A stretch of 64,000 bases of DNA, taken from positions 1 through 64,000 of the forward strand of contig JARWZO010000028.1 of NCBI GenBank assembly GCA_029866325.1, read 5' to 3'. Positions 50,741-59,356 of this stretch are shown here, one piece after another (the first letter of the stretch is position 1; every line of letters begins with the position of its first letter). The position numbers and the translations under genes are program-made. The notes beneath the pieces were generated by a model that saw only the letters and a list, made by a program, of their open reading frames with translations, made no database searches and was not told the origin of the DNA. The stretch comes from Fluviicola sp. Its GTDB lineage: Bacteria; Bacteroidota; Bacteroidia; Flavobacteriales_D; Crocinitomicaceae.

Positions 50741-51880
50741 ATGAAACAGGCTGAAAACACGCACTTTATTCTTACGGGAGCCACCGGAATACTCGGATCA
50801 CACATTTTATACGAACTCTTGTACCGCATTCATAAAAACGATTACAACGGAAGTGTGGTGCTGTTGCTTCGGTCGCGGAAAGACAAAACCGCAATTGAAC
50901 GATATGATGAGCTTTTCGATGAAGCATTGGTGCCGGATTATTTCCACGCAGTGGATCGTTCGCGGATTGATGATTGTGTTGTACTGATCGATACGGACAT
51001 TACCAACGTGCAACACGCAAGTTTAGCGAAACTGAACAAAGAGGTTCGTTATCAACTCATTCACTGCGCTGCATCGGTCAACTTGGGAACGAATGAAGCA
51101 ACATTCGACGAAATAAAACGCAACAATTACCTCGGAACACTCAACATCATTCACACCCTTTTACCTTACTTGTTTAAAGTCAGCTTTATAAGCACGGCTT
51201 TTTCTTCAGGGCATAAAAGCGGATTGATCGATGGCGGACTTTCGGATGAATCGCCGAAGAGTTTCCGTAATCCGTATGAGCAATTCAAAGCGCAAACCGA
51301 ACTCGAGGTTGTTCAAACCTGCAAAGGTTACGGGTTAGAATGGCAGATTTTCAGACCGAGCATTATTTGCGGGCGATTAGTGGATCACCCGCACCATGTG
51401 ATTCCGAAATTTCTGGTATTTTACCTTTTCGGTGCTTTTTTCTACCGCATAAAAGAAGGATATGGTGACCAAACCATTCGGATTACGATGAATCAAGAAT
51501 CGGGATTGAATCTGGTGCCGGTTGATTATGCAGCTAAAGCCATCGTGCGTGCTTTGGACACAGATATTCAGGAAATGAACATTGCCAACAGAACGTGTTT
51601 GCCAAACAATTATGCCGTGCCACACATGCTAAAAAAAGTGGGCTGGAAAAATTACGAATTCACCGATCACATTCCCGAAGATCAAAATCCATTAGAAAAA
51701 CTCTACTACCGTACAGTTGGCGCGCAGTTACACGAATACCTAGTGACTCCAGATCATGAATTCAACATCGGGAATCTGACAGACCTTATGAAAGACATGA
51801 AAGAGCCGGATGTGTTTGAACACTACCTACAACTCTGCGATTACGCAGTGGATAAAGAATTCAACCACCTGCTTTCCTAA
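50741..51880 (+). CDS. Thioester-reductase-like SDR (NAD_binding_4 type)
   Basis: The 379-residue protein has the nucleotide motif TGATGILGSHILYEL, LLLRSRKDKTAIERYDELF, IHCAASVNLG, VSFISTAFSSGHK and the catalytic Y-x3-K in NPYEQFKAQTELEV. This is the family of fatty acyl-CoA/ACP reductases and male-sterility proteins, which reduce acyl thioesters or act as free dehydrogenases. A carrier-protein domain is absent. Whether it uses products of the two ketosynthases is only speculation, since they are 45 kb away. Confidence 0.8.
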   Translation: MKQAENTHFILTGATGILGSHILYELLYRIHKNDYNGSVVLLLRSRKDKTAIERYDELFDEALVPDYFHAVDRSRIDDCVVLIDTDITNVQHASLAKLNKEVRYQLIHCAASVNLGTNEATFDEIKRNNYLGTLNIIHTLLPYLFKVSFISTAFSSGHKSGLIDGGLSDESPKSFRNPYEQFKAQTELEVVQTCKGYGLEWQIFRPSIICGRLVDHPHHVIPKFLVFYLFGAFFYRIKEGYGDQTIRITMNQESGLNLVPVDYAAKAIVRALDTDIQEMNIANRTCLPNNYAVPHMLKKVGWKNYEFTDHIPEDQNPLEKLYYRTVGAQLHEYLVTPDHEFNIGNLTDLMKDMKEPDVFEHYLQLCDYAVDKEFNHLLS

Positions 51881-51944
51881 ATCATTAAGTAGTCGTGAAG
51901 TGCTCTTTTGTAGCAGTTAGAGCCTTCCTGTTTGTTGAATAGCG

Positions 51945-51973
51945 AACGCATCACCGAGTTTTGGTGGTGCGTT
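51945..51973. terminator. Terminator between SDR and sensor-regulator genes
   Basis: An 11-bp stem with one wobble pair (51945-51955 with 51963-51973, AACGCATCACC) is followed by GT/T-rich sequence on the plus strand. It lies between convergent genes. Confidence 0.75.
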
Positions 51974-51984
51974 TGTTTTTGTTG

Positions 51985-53715
51985 CTACAATTGACGAATA
52001 AACACCTCTAAATCGGTTTCCCTGTTCAGATCGAGTTTCTTGCGCAAACGGCTTCTGGCAACGTTCGTAGCATTGGTCGACGATTTCAGCAAGGCTGCAA
52101 TTTCTTTGTTCGACAAATTGAGTTTGATGAGCGTACACAATTCGCGCTCGGTTTTGGTGAGATTCGGGTATTTTTCAACCAATCGTTGATGAAATTCGGC
52201 ATTCACTTTTTCCGATTCACTTTCCAACGTATTCAAGCGTTCGTTCATTCCCAATTGCTGCTTCAAATCAGAAACCAACAGTTTGAGTGACAATTTGATG
52301 TTCTGGTCTTCGCGCTGCAATTGTTCCAGCGACGTCACCAGTGTTTTCGTAATCTCGTGCTTCACTTGATTATTGGCACTTACCGATTCCAAATCGCGCT
52401 GTTTGAATTCCAATTCCATCGCATGGGCACGTTGTTCGGTTTCAAGTAATTGCTGCGTTCTGCGCGAAACCAGGTTTTCGAGGTTTTCATTCTGAACCTC
52501 TAGTGTGGCATTGGCAATTTGCAACTGTTCTGAAAAAAAGCGCACTTGTTTAAACGCAAAAGCGGTTTGACGAGAGAGCACAAACGTGAGGTAAAGCGCG
52601 TATAAAAATAACCCGTAGTGACTCGCAATTAATCCGCCAACGTGTTTGTGTACAAACAAGAGATCACTCAACACCACCACAAACATGATTGCGTTACAGA
52701 TCAAAATCGGTAAACTTCCTTCTTTTTTAAGCCGAAGGGCGACTACTGAAATGATAGTAATGTATCCCGCCACCGCTATTGCATTGTAGGGGATCATATT
52801 TACCATTCGCGACCCTAAAGAAATTGGCGCTACAAGCACCAACACAATTTGACCGACCCAAAAAACACCGCTGATCCAATTAAAAACACGCCCAGACTGA
52901 ATATTTAAAAAGAATTCAGCTGTTTTCTGCATCAGAAAAAGTGCCGCAATGATACTGATCAATTCAATCTGCAATGCCAAGGCCCAATTGCCCTCTCCTA
53001 AAAAAGCATACAACCAGCGCTCGTTCATGCATAAAAAATGTAGACTCATTAAAAGACAGGTTCCGGCATAATAAAAATGGTAGAAATTATTTTTTCTAAA
53101 AAACCCGAAACCAATATGAAACAATCCACAAAAGAGAATTGCTCCCGTTATAAGAAACCCTAACATCGATGCACTTCCGGTAGCGCGATTCAAGGTGGTT
53201 TCTTCCCCCAATTGAATTGCTCCCAAAATACCACCTTCAAAATTCTGGTTATTTGATACATGAATGGTAATCCACAAACTATCGGATGCTTCAATCGGTT
53301 TAATTATATGAACGTATCCGGCCTTCACCAAACGCTGATCTTTGGCTGTTTTTCCACCTGAAAGCACCAACTTGTCATTGGCATACAATTGAAAAGCAGT
53401 TGCTATATCACCTGTCTTAATGGCTAATGTTCGATGTTTCTTCGGAAGTATTACCAACAAACGATAGGTTCCGAAACGGACATTTTTTTTCCACCCACCC
53501 GGTACTGTAATCGGTTCTGCATTGGAAAGCGGAACATTTGGAGCAACAAATGCTCCGGGTTGAAAGAACCAATCACCGTTTAGCTCCAACGAACCATTCA
53601 TTTCAAAACCGTGTGATCGGGCATCGAGCACTCCGTTTATTACCTTTGGCTCACCTGATGCCGAAAGCCCCCAAAAAGGAAGTGTCAAAAAAAAGAAAAT
53701 CAGAAAACGTGTCAT
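51985..53715 (-). CDS. 7TMR-DISM sensor with C-terminal LuxR-type HTH
   Basis: The protein starts with a signal peptide (MTRFLIFFFLTLPFWGLSA), an extracellular 7TMR-DISM beta-sandwich (about 25-175; LELNGDWFFQPGAF), seven membrane helices (about 185-400), a long coiled coil (EQLQIANATLEVQNENLENLV) and a LuxR-type HTH (YPNLTKTERELCTLIKLNLSNKEIAALLKSSTNATNVARSRLRKK). It would couple an outside ligand directly to DNA binding from the membrane. This one-component plan occurs in Bacteroidota. ATG 53739 is the alternative start. Confidence 0.85.
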   Translation of the reverse strand: MTRFLIFFFLTLPFWGLSASGEPKVINGVLDARSHGFEMNGSLELNGDWFFQPGAFVAPNVPLSNAEPITVPGGWKKNVRFGTYRLLVILPKKHRTLAIKTGDIATAFQLYANDKLVLSGGKTAKDQRLVKAGYVHIIKPIEASDSLWITIHVSNNQNFEGGILGAIQLGEETTLNRATGSASMLGFLITGAILFCGLFHIGFGFFRKNNFYHFYYAGTCLLMSLHFLCMNERWLYAFLGEGNWALALQIELISIIAALFLMQKTAEFFLNIQSGRVFNWISGVFWVGQIVLVLVAPISLGSRMVNMIPYNAIAVAGYITIISVVALRLKKEGSLPILICNAIMFVVVLSDLLFVHKHVGGLIASHYGLFLYALYLTFVLSRQTAFAFKQVRFFSEQLQIANATLEVQNENLENLVSRRTQQLLETEQRAHAMELEFKQRDLESVSANNQVKHEITKTLVTSLEQLQREDQNIKLSLKLLVSDLKQQLGMNERLNTLESESEKVNAEFHQRLVEKYPNLTKTERELCTLIKLNLSNKEIAALLKSSTNATNVARSRLRKKLDLNRETDLEVFIRQL

Positions 53716-53933
53716 CGACTGTTGTTGGAACGATTTCAAAAATACGGTTTCTATTTTTTTATGCTCTTATTGAAATACGAAATTTCTTCTTTCCTACGTA
53801 TTTATTAAGTGTTGCGGTATTTAGAAAGAAAGTCCAACCTAAACACTTAAGTCAGTAGAACCTACATTCAGATACATACAATTTTTTTATCTAACAATCA
53901 TTGTCTATTTTTACAACAAAATATTACTTAGCT

Positions 53934-55811
53934 ATGAAAAAAGTTTACTTACTAGCAGGTGCTCTTGCTGCTGGTTTTGCTGTGAATGCACAGTACAACA
54001 ATGCGAGCGTCGCTGCAAAAAACAATCGTAACCTACCTGGTTACGCGAATAAAAAAGGTCCTTCTGTTGAAAAAGCTGAAGGTGACGTACTTTACACAAA
54101 CACTTTCAGCACTCCGTCTGACTGGGTATTCTCTAACGCAGGTGCTGCCGGAGTTCCTCCTCACACAGCTGGCGATTGGGCTATCGTGAATGCAATGCCA
54201 GCCGGCTTGACATCTCAAATTCCTACTTACGGTTTCCCAGGTGCTATGTTGTCTAATTCAGGTGGCAACTTTGCATTGGTGAACTCAGACGCTGCCGGTG
54301 CTTCTGCAACTCAAAATGCTTACTTAACAACTGCTGCGGGTATCGATTTAGCAGCATTGTTGACTACAAACGGTTCAGCTGCTAACGCACCGATGTACCT
54401 TGAGTTTACTGAAATTTACCGTCACTTCTTAGAGGAGTTTTACGTGTCTATTTCAAATGACGGTGGTACAACATGGGTTGAGTTTCAAGTAAACCCGGAA
54501 GCTGAAGTTCCTGTAAACACCAATTCTGGTAATCCGGAAGAAGAAGTGGTAAACATTACTTCGGTAATCGGTGGTGGTAACTGGGGATCTGATGTACGTA
54601 TCCGTTTCCGTTACCAAGGTGCTTATGACTGGTTCTGGGGAGTTGATGATGTGAAATTGGTTGAAGCATGGGATAACGATGTGAAAGTGACAAACTTCTA
54701 CCAAGCTACGGATGTTACAACAACCAATGGTTTCGATTATTTTATTATCAATCAATCTCAAACTAGTTTTCCTGGTGCAACTTTCGGTGCTGAAATTTTG
54801 AACAACGGAACCCTAGCTCAAGCTGGTGTGGCTCTTAATGCTAACGCTCCTTCAGCTAGCGCTTACAATCAAACCGGTACTGCCGTAGCACTTCCATTTG
54901 CTGCAACTGATTCTATTTCTGTTACTGTACCAATGATGATCCCTGCAGCCGTTGGTGACTATCCTGTTACATTGACTACACAGCTTACCGGAGTAACAGA
55001 CAGCGAATTGACGAACAATACGAAAGTTATGACTATCCGTCGTGACCAATGGTTATATGGTCGCGATGACAACAACAGAACAGGTGCCATCTCTCAGGTA
55101 ACTTCTCAAACTGATGCAGCACTTAGTATTGGTAATGTTATGGACATTTTCGATCCAATGGATATTACCATAATTTCTGCTCGATTAATTAATCAAGCAG
55201 CTGCTGAAGGCCAAGAGATTTACGGTCAAGTCTACCTATATGATGTTCCGACTGACGACTGGGTGATTTTAGCTGAAACAGATCCACACGCAATTGTTGC
55301 TTCTGATTTGGATAACTTTGTAAACATGCCGTTGATTGGTGGTGCTGTTACCGTAAATGCAGGAGACTTGTTATTGGTTGTTGCAGGACACTACGGTGGT
55401 ACAAATGAAGTTGCTTTCGGTTTAGCTCAACCATGCGAAGAGCAAAGTGTGATTGGATTCACTGCTGATGGTCAGTCTTTTGCTTTAACTACCCCAAATG
55501 CAGTAATGGTGCGTATTTCTGACCAACCATTGAGCGTAGACGAAAACACAGCTGATTTCTCAGTAAACGTTTTCCCTAACCCTGCGGTTAACGAGGCTAC
55601 GGTTTCTTTTGAATTGACAAACACTTCTGATGTTACATTAACTGTTACTGACCTTGCAGGTAAAGTGGTTTACACAAACAACTTGGGTAACACAACTGCT
55701 GGAAAACACAATGTAGAAATCAACACTGCTGTATTGGCAGGTGGTATCTACGCTGTAAACTTCAGCGCAAACAACTCAGTAGTTACTAAGAAATTGGTAG
55801 TGAAAAAATAA
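53934..55811 (+). CDS. Large secreted T9SS protein with choice-of-anchor-like domain
   Basis: Start ATG 53934 gives MKKVYLLAGALAAGFAVNAQ. The first 200 residues resemble a jelly-roll choice-of-anchor J domain (DWVFSNAGAAGVPPHTAGDWAIV ... WFWGVDDVKLVEAW). A middle Ig-like region and a third beta domain follow, then a type A sorting domain (VNVFPNPAVNEATVSFELTN ... GGIYAVNFSANNSVVTKKLVVKK). Codon choice is plainly more uniform than in its neighbours, rich in GCT, GGT and AAC, suggesting high expression. It is probably an abundant surface or secreted protein. A terminator follows. Confidence 0.85.
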   Translation: MKKVYLLAGALAAGFAVNAQYNNASVAAKNNRNLPGYANKKGPSVEKAEGDVLYTNTFSTPSDWVFSNAGAAGVPPHTAGDWAIVNAMPAGLTSQIPTYGFPGAMLSNSGGNFALVNSDAAGASATQNAYLTTAAGIDLAALLTTNGSAANAPMYLEFTEIYRHFLEEFYVSISNDGGTTWVEFQVNPEAEVPVNTNSGNPEEEVVNITSVIGGGNWGSDVRIRFRYQGAYDWFWGVDDVKLVEAWDNDVKVTNFYQATDVTTTNGFDYFIINQSQTSFPGATFGAEILNNGTLAQAGVALNANAPSASAYNQTGTAVALPFAATDSISVTVPMMIPAAVGDYPVTLTTQLTGVTDSELTNNTKVMTIRRDQWLYGRDDNNRTGAISQVTSQTDAALSIGNVMDIFDPMDITIISARLINQAAAEGQEIYGQVYLYDVPTDDWVILAETDPHAIVASDLDNFVNMPLIGGAVTVNAGDLLLVVAGHYGGTNEVAFGLAQPCEEQSVIGFTADGQSFALTTPNAVMVRISDQPLSVDENTADFSVNVFPNPAVNEATVSFELTNTSDVTLTVTDLAGKVVYTNNLGNTTAGKHNVEINTAVLAGGIYAVNFSANNSVVTKKLVVKK

Positions 55812-55833
55812 GATTCTTTCTTTAGAGAATATC

Positions 55834-55869
55834 AAACGCTCTGTTGACTTCGGTTGGCAGAGCGTTTTT
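55834..55869 (+). terminator. Rho-independent terminator
   Basis: AAACGCTCTG (55834-55843) pairs perfectly with CAGAGCGTTT (55858-55867), followed by T residues. It ends the large T9SS gene. Confidence 0.9.
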
Positions 55870-55878
55870 CCTTTTAGC

Positions 55879-55957
55879 ATAATCCCACTAATAACTAACC
55901 ACTAAAAACTAGCCACTAAAAACTAACCACTAATCACTAACGACTAATCACTAATCT
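55879..55957. repeat. Short tandem repeat, degenerate CACTAA units
   Basis: About ten copies of a 6-8-bp unit around CACTAA or GACTAA run through this interval, ending next to the fabD -7 box. It has no coding function and may be polymorphic by slippage. Confidence 0.8.
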
Positions 55958-55960
55958 ATT

Positions 55961-55968
55961 TATCTTTA
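55961..55968 (+). promoter_or_regulatory. -7 box of fabD
   Basis: TATCTTTA fits TAnnTTTG at all but the last base. It is directly downstream of the CACTAA repeats, which occupy the -33 position and could tune this promoter. Confidence 0.45.
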
Positions 55969-55988
55969 CCGCCACTAATTATGAACAC

Positions 55989-56870
55989 ATGAAAGCATAC
56001 GTATTTCCCGGTCAGGGAGCTCAGTTTCCCGGAATGGGAAAGGATTTGTACGAATCATCCGATATTGCAAAAGCACTTTTTCAGCAAGCAAACGACATTT
56101 TAGGATTCAACATCCAACAAATTATGTTTGAAGGAACGGAAGAAGAACTGAAACAAACCAAGGTAACTCAACCTGCTATTTTTCTACATTCAACCATACT
56201 TGCAGCTTGTCTGGGCGAGAGCTTTCAACCCGACATGGTTGCAGGACATTCATTGGGTGAAATTTCGGCATTGGTAGCCAACAAAACTCTGTCGTTTGAA
56301 GACGGCTTGCGATTGGTATCAAAACGCGCTCTAGCAATGCAAGAAGCATGCGAACGCGAACCGTCGACAATGGCAGCGATCTTAGGTTTGGAAGACAGCT
56401 TAGTGGAAGAAATCTGTGCAAGCATCAACGGTGTTGTGGTTCCGGCCAATTACAACTGTCCGGGACAATTGGTTATTTCGGGAAGTGTTGCAGCAGTTGA
56501 AGAAGCCTGTGCAAAATTGACCGAAGCAGGCGCTAAGCGTGCGTTGATTTTACCTGTCGGTGGTGCTTTCCATTCTCCATTGATGGAACCGGCCCGTGAG
56601 GAATTAGCCGCAGCGATTAAAACAACAACCTTCCACACACCTATTTGTCCGGTTTACCAAAACGTTACCGCAAATGGTGTAACCGATCCTGTTGCCATTC
56701 AGGAAAACCTGGTTGCACAATTAACCGCCCCGGTTCGTTGGACACAAACCATGAATCAGATGATCGCCGATGGTTGTACCGAAGTTATTGAGGTCGGTCC
56801 GGGCAAAGTATTGCAAGGATTATTCAAGAAAGTAGATCGCGCATTCCCAACATCCAGCGCAGAATTATAA
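55989..56870 (+). CDS. fabD: Malonyl-CoA:ACP transacylase
   Basis: The 293-residue enzyme has PGQGAQFPGMG (7-17), the active serine S88 in VAGHSLGEISAL, and GGAFHSPLM with the catalytic His. It loads malonyl groups on acyl carrier protein for fatty-acid synthesis, supplying condensing enzymes such as KAS III. It stands alone and not in a fab cluster. An ATG at 55981 is out of frame, so 55989 is the start. Confidence 0.95.
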   Translation: MKAYVFPGQGAQFPGMGKDLYESSDIAKALFQQANDILGFNIQQIMFEGTEEELKQTKVTQPAIFLHSTILAACLGESFQPDMVAGHSLGEISALVANKTLSFEDGLRLVSKRALAMQEACEREPSTMAAILGLEDSLVEEICASINGVVVPANYNCPGQLVISGSVAAVEEACAKLTEAGAKRALILPVGGAFHSPLMEPAREELAAAIKTTTFHTPICPVYQNVTANGVTDPVAIQENLVAQLTAPVRWTQTMNQMIADGCTEVIEVGPGKVLQGLFKKVDRAFPTSSAEL

Positions 56871-56891
56871 TAGTATTGTAAATGTATGTGT

Positions 56892-56923
56892 GATGTGGCT
56901 CGGGACGCATCCCGAGCCACATC
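56892..56923. repeat. Perfect hairpin (14-bp stem, 4-nt loop)
   Basis: GATGTGGCTCGGGA (56892-56905) and its exact complement (56910-56923) enclose CGCA. No T run follows, so it is a repeat-type palindrome and not a standard terminator. Confidence 0.85.
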
Positions 56924-56971
56924 ACCCATATCGTCATAATTGCGAGGTCGCGATTAATCACACACACCAAC

Positions 56972-57005
56972 AAAAAAGGTTTCCATGACATGGAAACCTT
57001 TTTTT
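56972..57005. terminator. Bidirectional terminator between fabD and the PDH E1 beta gene
   Basis: A long perfect stem (GGTTTCCATG with CATGGAAACC, flanked by A6 and T7 runs) serves both convergent genes. Confidence 0.9.
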
Positions 57006-57024
57006 ATGAATACAATAGTTGTGA

Positions 57025-57056
57025 TTGTGGGGTCGCGATTAATCGCGACCCCACAA
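57025..57056. repeat. 32-bp perfect palindrome
   Basis: Positions 57025-57040 are the exact reverse complement of 57041-57056; the centre is GCGATTAATCGC. A partial copy (GGTCGCGATTAATC) is present near 56946-56959. It lies 9 bp after the stop of the convergent E1 beta gene. Confidence 0.9.
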
Positions 57057-57064
57057 CATAATCA

Positions 57065-58045
57065 TCAATTTCTAGACAACGTCGTTTTAATTGCCTTGAT
57101 CAATTTATCCAAATTTGGCAAAGCCGCATCAATCAGGGTTGGTGAAAATGCAAACGGTGTATCAGTTTGAGTCACACGCATTACAGGCGCATCCAAATAA
57201 TCAAATGCATATCGTTGCAAGTGGTAAGCCATTTCAGATGAAATAGACGCCAACGGGAACGATTCTTCCAAAATAACGCAACGATTGGTTTTCTTAACCG
57301 ATTCTACTACGGTAGTGTAATCGATCGGGCGAACAGTACGCAAATCAATTACCTCGACAGAGATGCCTTCTTTTTCAAGAATTTCGGCTGCTTCGTAAGC
57401 TACTTTAATCACTTTTCCGAAAGACACAACTGTTACGTCAGTTCCTTTTCGTTTAATATCAGCTACTCCAATCGGAATGATGTATTCACCTTCCGGAATC
57501 TCACCTTTATCACCGTACATTTTCTCCGATTCAAAGAATACCACCGGGTCGTTGTCGCGGATAGCCGCTTTCAACAAACCTTTGGCATCATACGGGTTGG
57601 ATGGAGTAATGACTTTCAATCCCGGGAAATGCGCATAAAACGCTTCAAAACTTTGAGAATGGGTGGCTCCCAATTGTCCGGCAGTACCGTTTCCACCACG
57701 AAAGACAATCGGACAACCGTATTGACCTCCCGACATCTGCATCATTTTTGCAGCAGAATTGATGATTTGATCGGCAGCAAGGATGGCAAAGTTCCAGGTC
57801 ATGAATTCCACAATAGGGCGTAAACCGTTCATGGAAGCACCTACGGCAATTCCGGCAAATCCCAACTCGGCAATCGGTGTATCGATTACTCGTTTCGAGC
57901 CGAATTCATCCAACATTCCCTGAGAAACCTTATACGCACCGTTGTATTCGGCAACTTCCTCCCCCATTAAAAATACGTTTTCATCGCGACGCATTTCCTC
58001 TGTCATGGCTTCTCTAAGTGCCTCTCTAAATTGAACTGTTTTCAT
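57065..58045 (-). CDS. pdhB: Pyruvate dehydrogenase E1 component, beta subunit
   Basis: The 326-residue protein has FLMGEEVAEYNGAYKVSQGM, then RVIDTPIAELGFAGIAVGA (with the conserved catalytic-site Glu), PIVFRGGNGTAGQLGATHSQS and VEVIDLRTVRPID. It pairs with E1 alpha to decarboxylate pyruvate with thiamine diphosphate. E1 alpha is not adjacent, so the genes are split, as is common in Bacteroidota. A branched-chain 2-oxoacid dehydrogenase subunit is an alternative, though GATHSQS and overall length favour pyruvate. Confidence 0.9.
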   Translation of the reverse strand: MKTVQFREALREAMTEEMRRDENVFLMGEEVAEYNGAYKVSQGMLDEFGSKRVIDTPIAELGFAGIAVGASMNGLRPIVEFMTWNFAILAADQIINSAAKMMQMSGGQYGCPIVFRGGNGTAGQLGATHSQSFEAFYAHFPGLKVITPSNPYDAKGLLKAAIRDNDPVVFFESEKMYGDKGEIPEGEYIIPIGVADIKRKGTDVTVVSFGKVIKVAYEAAEILEKEGISVEVIDLRTVRPIDYTTVVESVKKTNRCVILEESFPLASISSEMAYHLQRYAFDYLDAPVMRVTQTDTPFAFSPTLIDAALPNLDKLIKAIKTTLSRN

Positions 58046-58081
58046 GCTTTTTCTAACTTAATTCTTCCTAAGGAAGGTCGC

Positions 58082-58089
58082 CAAAATTA
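58082..58089 (-). promoter_or_regulatory. -7 box of pdhB
   Basis: TAATTTTG on the minus strand matches TAnnTTTG exactly, about 37 nt before ATG 58045. A CTTCC/GGAAG inverted repeat lies between box and gene. Confidence 0.5.
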
Positions 58090-58409
58090 CAAAAAATACA
58101 ATTCCACCGTTGCTATTTGGTACGCGAAATACGGAATTACATCATTCATCTCTAATAATGTGCGTTAGTAATAAGAATTACAGTCAGAATTTAGAAAAAC
58201 CGATGGATTCAAAATTGTTTTTAAATCCATTATAAAACAGCTAATTGTACTTGGCAATTCAACCTATCACATTTGTGCTGTAAACAACGTTTACAATATT
58301 CGCTTTAATTGTACAAAACACTTCATTCGTTTATTCGTGGTGGAAAAAGTTAAGTACATTTTATCGCTAGTTTATAGCTCTTTCACTTGAAAACAGCAAT
58401 CTTCTTCCT

Positions 58410-58451
58410 ATAAACAGTATCAAAATAACCCGTTATTCCGATACTGTTTAT
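58410..58451. promoter_or_regulatory. 42-nt nested inverted repeat upstream of etfB
   Basis: ATAAACAGTATC (58410-58421) and its perfect complement (58440-58451) enclose a second inverted repeat AATAAC/GTTATT. No T run follows. It is an operator candidate or a structured RNA element, about 150 bp before etfB. Confidence 0.5.
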
Positions 58452-58572
58452 CGTCGAATCTTACCATTTTCAAGCGATCTGACGAAATTCCTATTACTAA
58501 CTCACATTAAAAAAGGACAAATTCGTTCAATTTTCTCTCTTAACGCACCGTTAATTTGCGAACTGAATTGCT

Positions 58573-58580
58573 TACATTTG
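58573..58580 (+). promoter_or_regulatory. -7 box of etfB
   Basis: TACATTTG matches the consensus, 24 nt before ATG 58604. A TTTG at 58555-58558 is only 14 nt upstream, shorter than normal, so the -33 element is doubtful. Confidence 0.5.
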
Positions 58581-58603
58581 CAACCGTAAAATCTGTTGAA
58601 AAC

Positions 58604-59344
58604 ATGAAAATTCTTGTTTGTATAAGCAAATCTCCTGATACAACATCTAAAATTGCCTTTACCGACGGTAACAAGCAGTTTGATGAAAACGGAGTGCAAT
58701 ATATTGTCAATCCTTACGACGAGTGGTATGCCCTTGTACGCGGATTGGAATTAAAGGAAACCCTTGGTGGAAATCTGACAATCATTACCGTTGGCACTGC
58801 TGCCGATGAGGCCGTGATCCGTAAAGCATTGGCGATTGGTGCAGATGACGCGGTGCGAGTGGATGCAGATGCAAAAGATGCTTATTTCACTGCGATGCAG
58901 ATTGCAGAATACGCAAAAACAAATGCTTTTGATTTGATCCTTACAGGTAAAGAAACCATCAATTACAACGGTTCGCAAGTAGGTGGAATGATTGCCGAAG
59001 CATTGGATTTACCGTTTGTTTCATTGGCAACTAAATTGGACATCACCGGCACCACTGCTCGTATGGAGCGCGAAATTGTTGGTGGTTTGCAAGTCGTAGA
59101 AGCGAATCTTCCGTTAGTGGTTTCGTGTGCAAAAGGAATGGCGGAACAACGCATTCCGAACATGCGCGGTATCATGGCGGCTCGTACAAAACCACTTCAA
59201 GTGGTAGCGGCAACTGCTGTTGAAGATCTTACAACTTATGTTGAATACGGTTTACCTGCTGCTAAATCGGCAGTAAAAATGATTGATCCGAACAACATGG
59301 ATGAGTTGGTTGAATTGTTACACAACGAGGCGAAAGTCATCTAA
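58604..59344 (+). CDS. etfB: Electron transfer flavoprotein, beta subunit
   Basis: ATG 58604 gives the family start MKILVCISKSPDTTSKI. The protein has VNPYDEWYALVRGLELKE, a nucleotide-binding fold with VRKALAIGADDAVRV-like sequence, and the signature VEANLPLVVSCAKGMAEQRIPNMRGIM. With the alpha subunit it passes electrons from acyl-CoA dehydrogenases to the quinone pool, in fatty-acid and amino-acid breakdown. An upstream in-frame codon run to 58556 precedes the promoter and is not used. etfA follows after 12 bp. Confidence 0.95.
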   Translation: MKILVCISKSPDTTSKIAFTDGNKQFDENGVQYIVNPYDEWYALVRGLELKETLGGNLTIITVGTAADEAVIRKALAIGADDAVRVDADAKDAYFTAMQIAEYAKTNAFDLILTGKETINYNGSQVGGMIAEALDLPFVSLATKLDITGTTARMEREIVGGLQVVEANLPLVVSCAKGMAEQRIPNMRGIMAARTKPLQVVAATAVEDLTTYVEYGLPAAKSAVKMIDPNNMDELVELLHNEAKVI

Positions 59345-59356
59345 TTTCTCGAAGAC

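Larger units (their letters stand above)
58046..58603. other. Long divergent intergenic region between pdhB and etfB
   Basis: The 558-bp AT-rich stretch has no convincing gene. It holds the pdhB -7 box (58082-58089), a 42-nt nested hairpin (58410-58451) and the etfB -7 box (58573-58580). The remainder, around 58100-58400, shows no clear feature. Confidence 0.6.

Noticed and set aside
57025-57056. Terminator of pdhB
   Set aside because: The palindrome lacks a T-run on either side, and a proper bidirectional terminator is present at 56972-57005.
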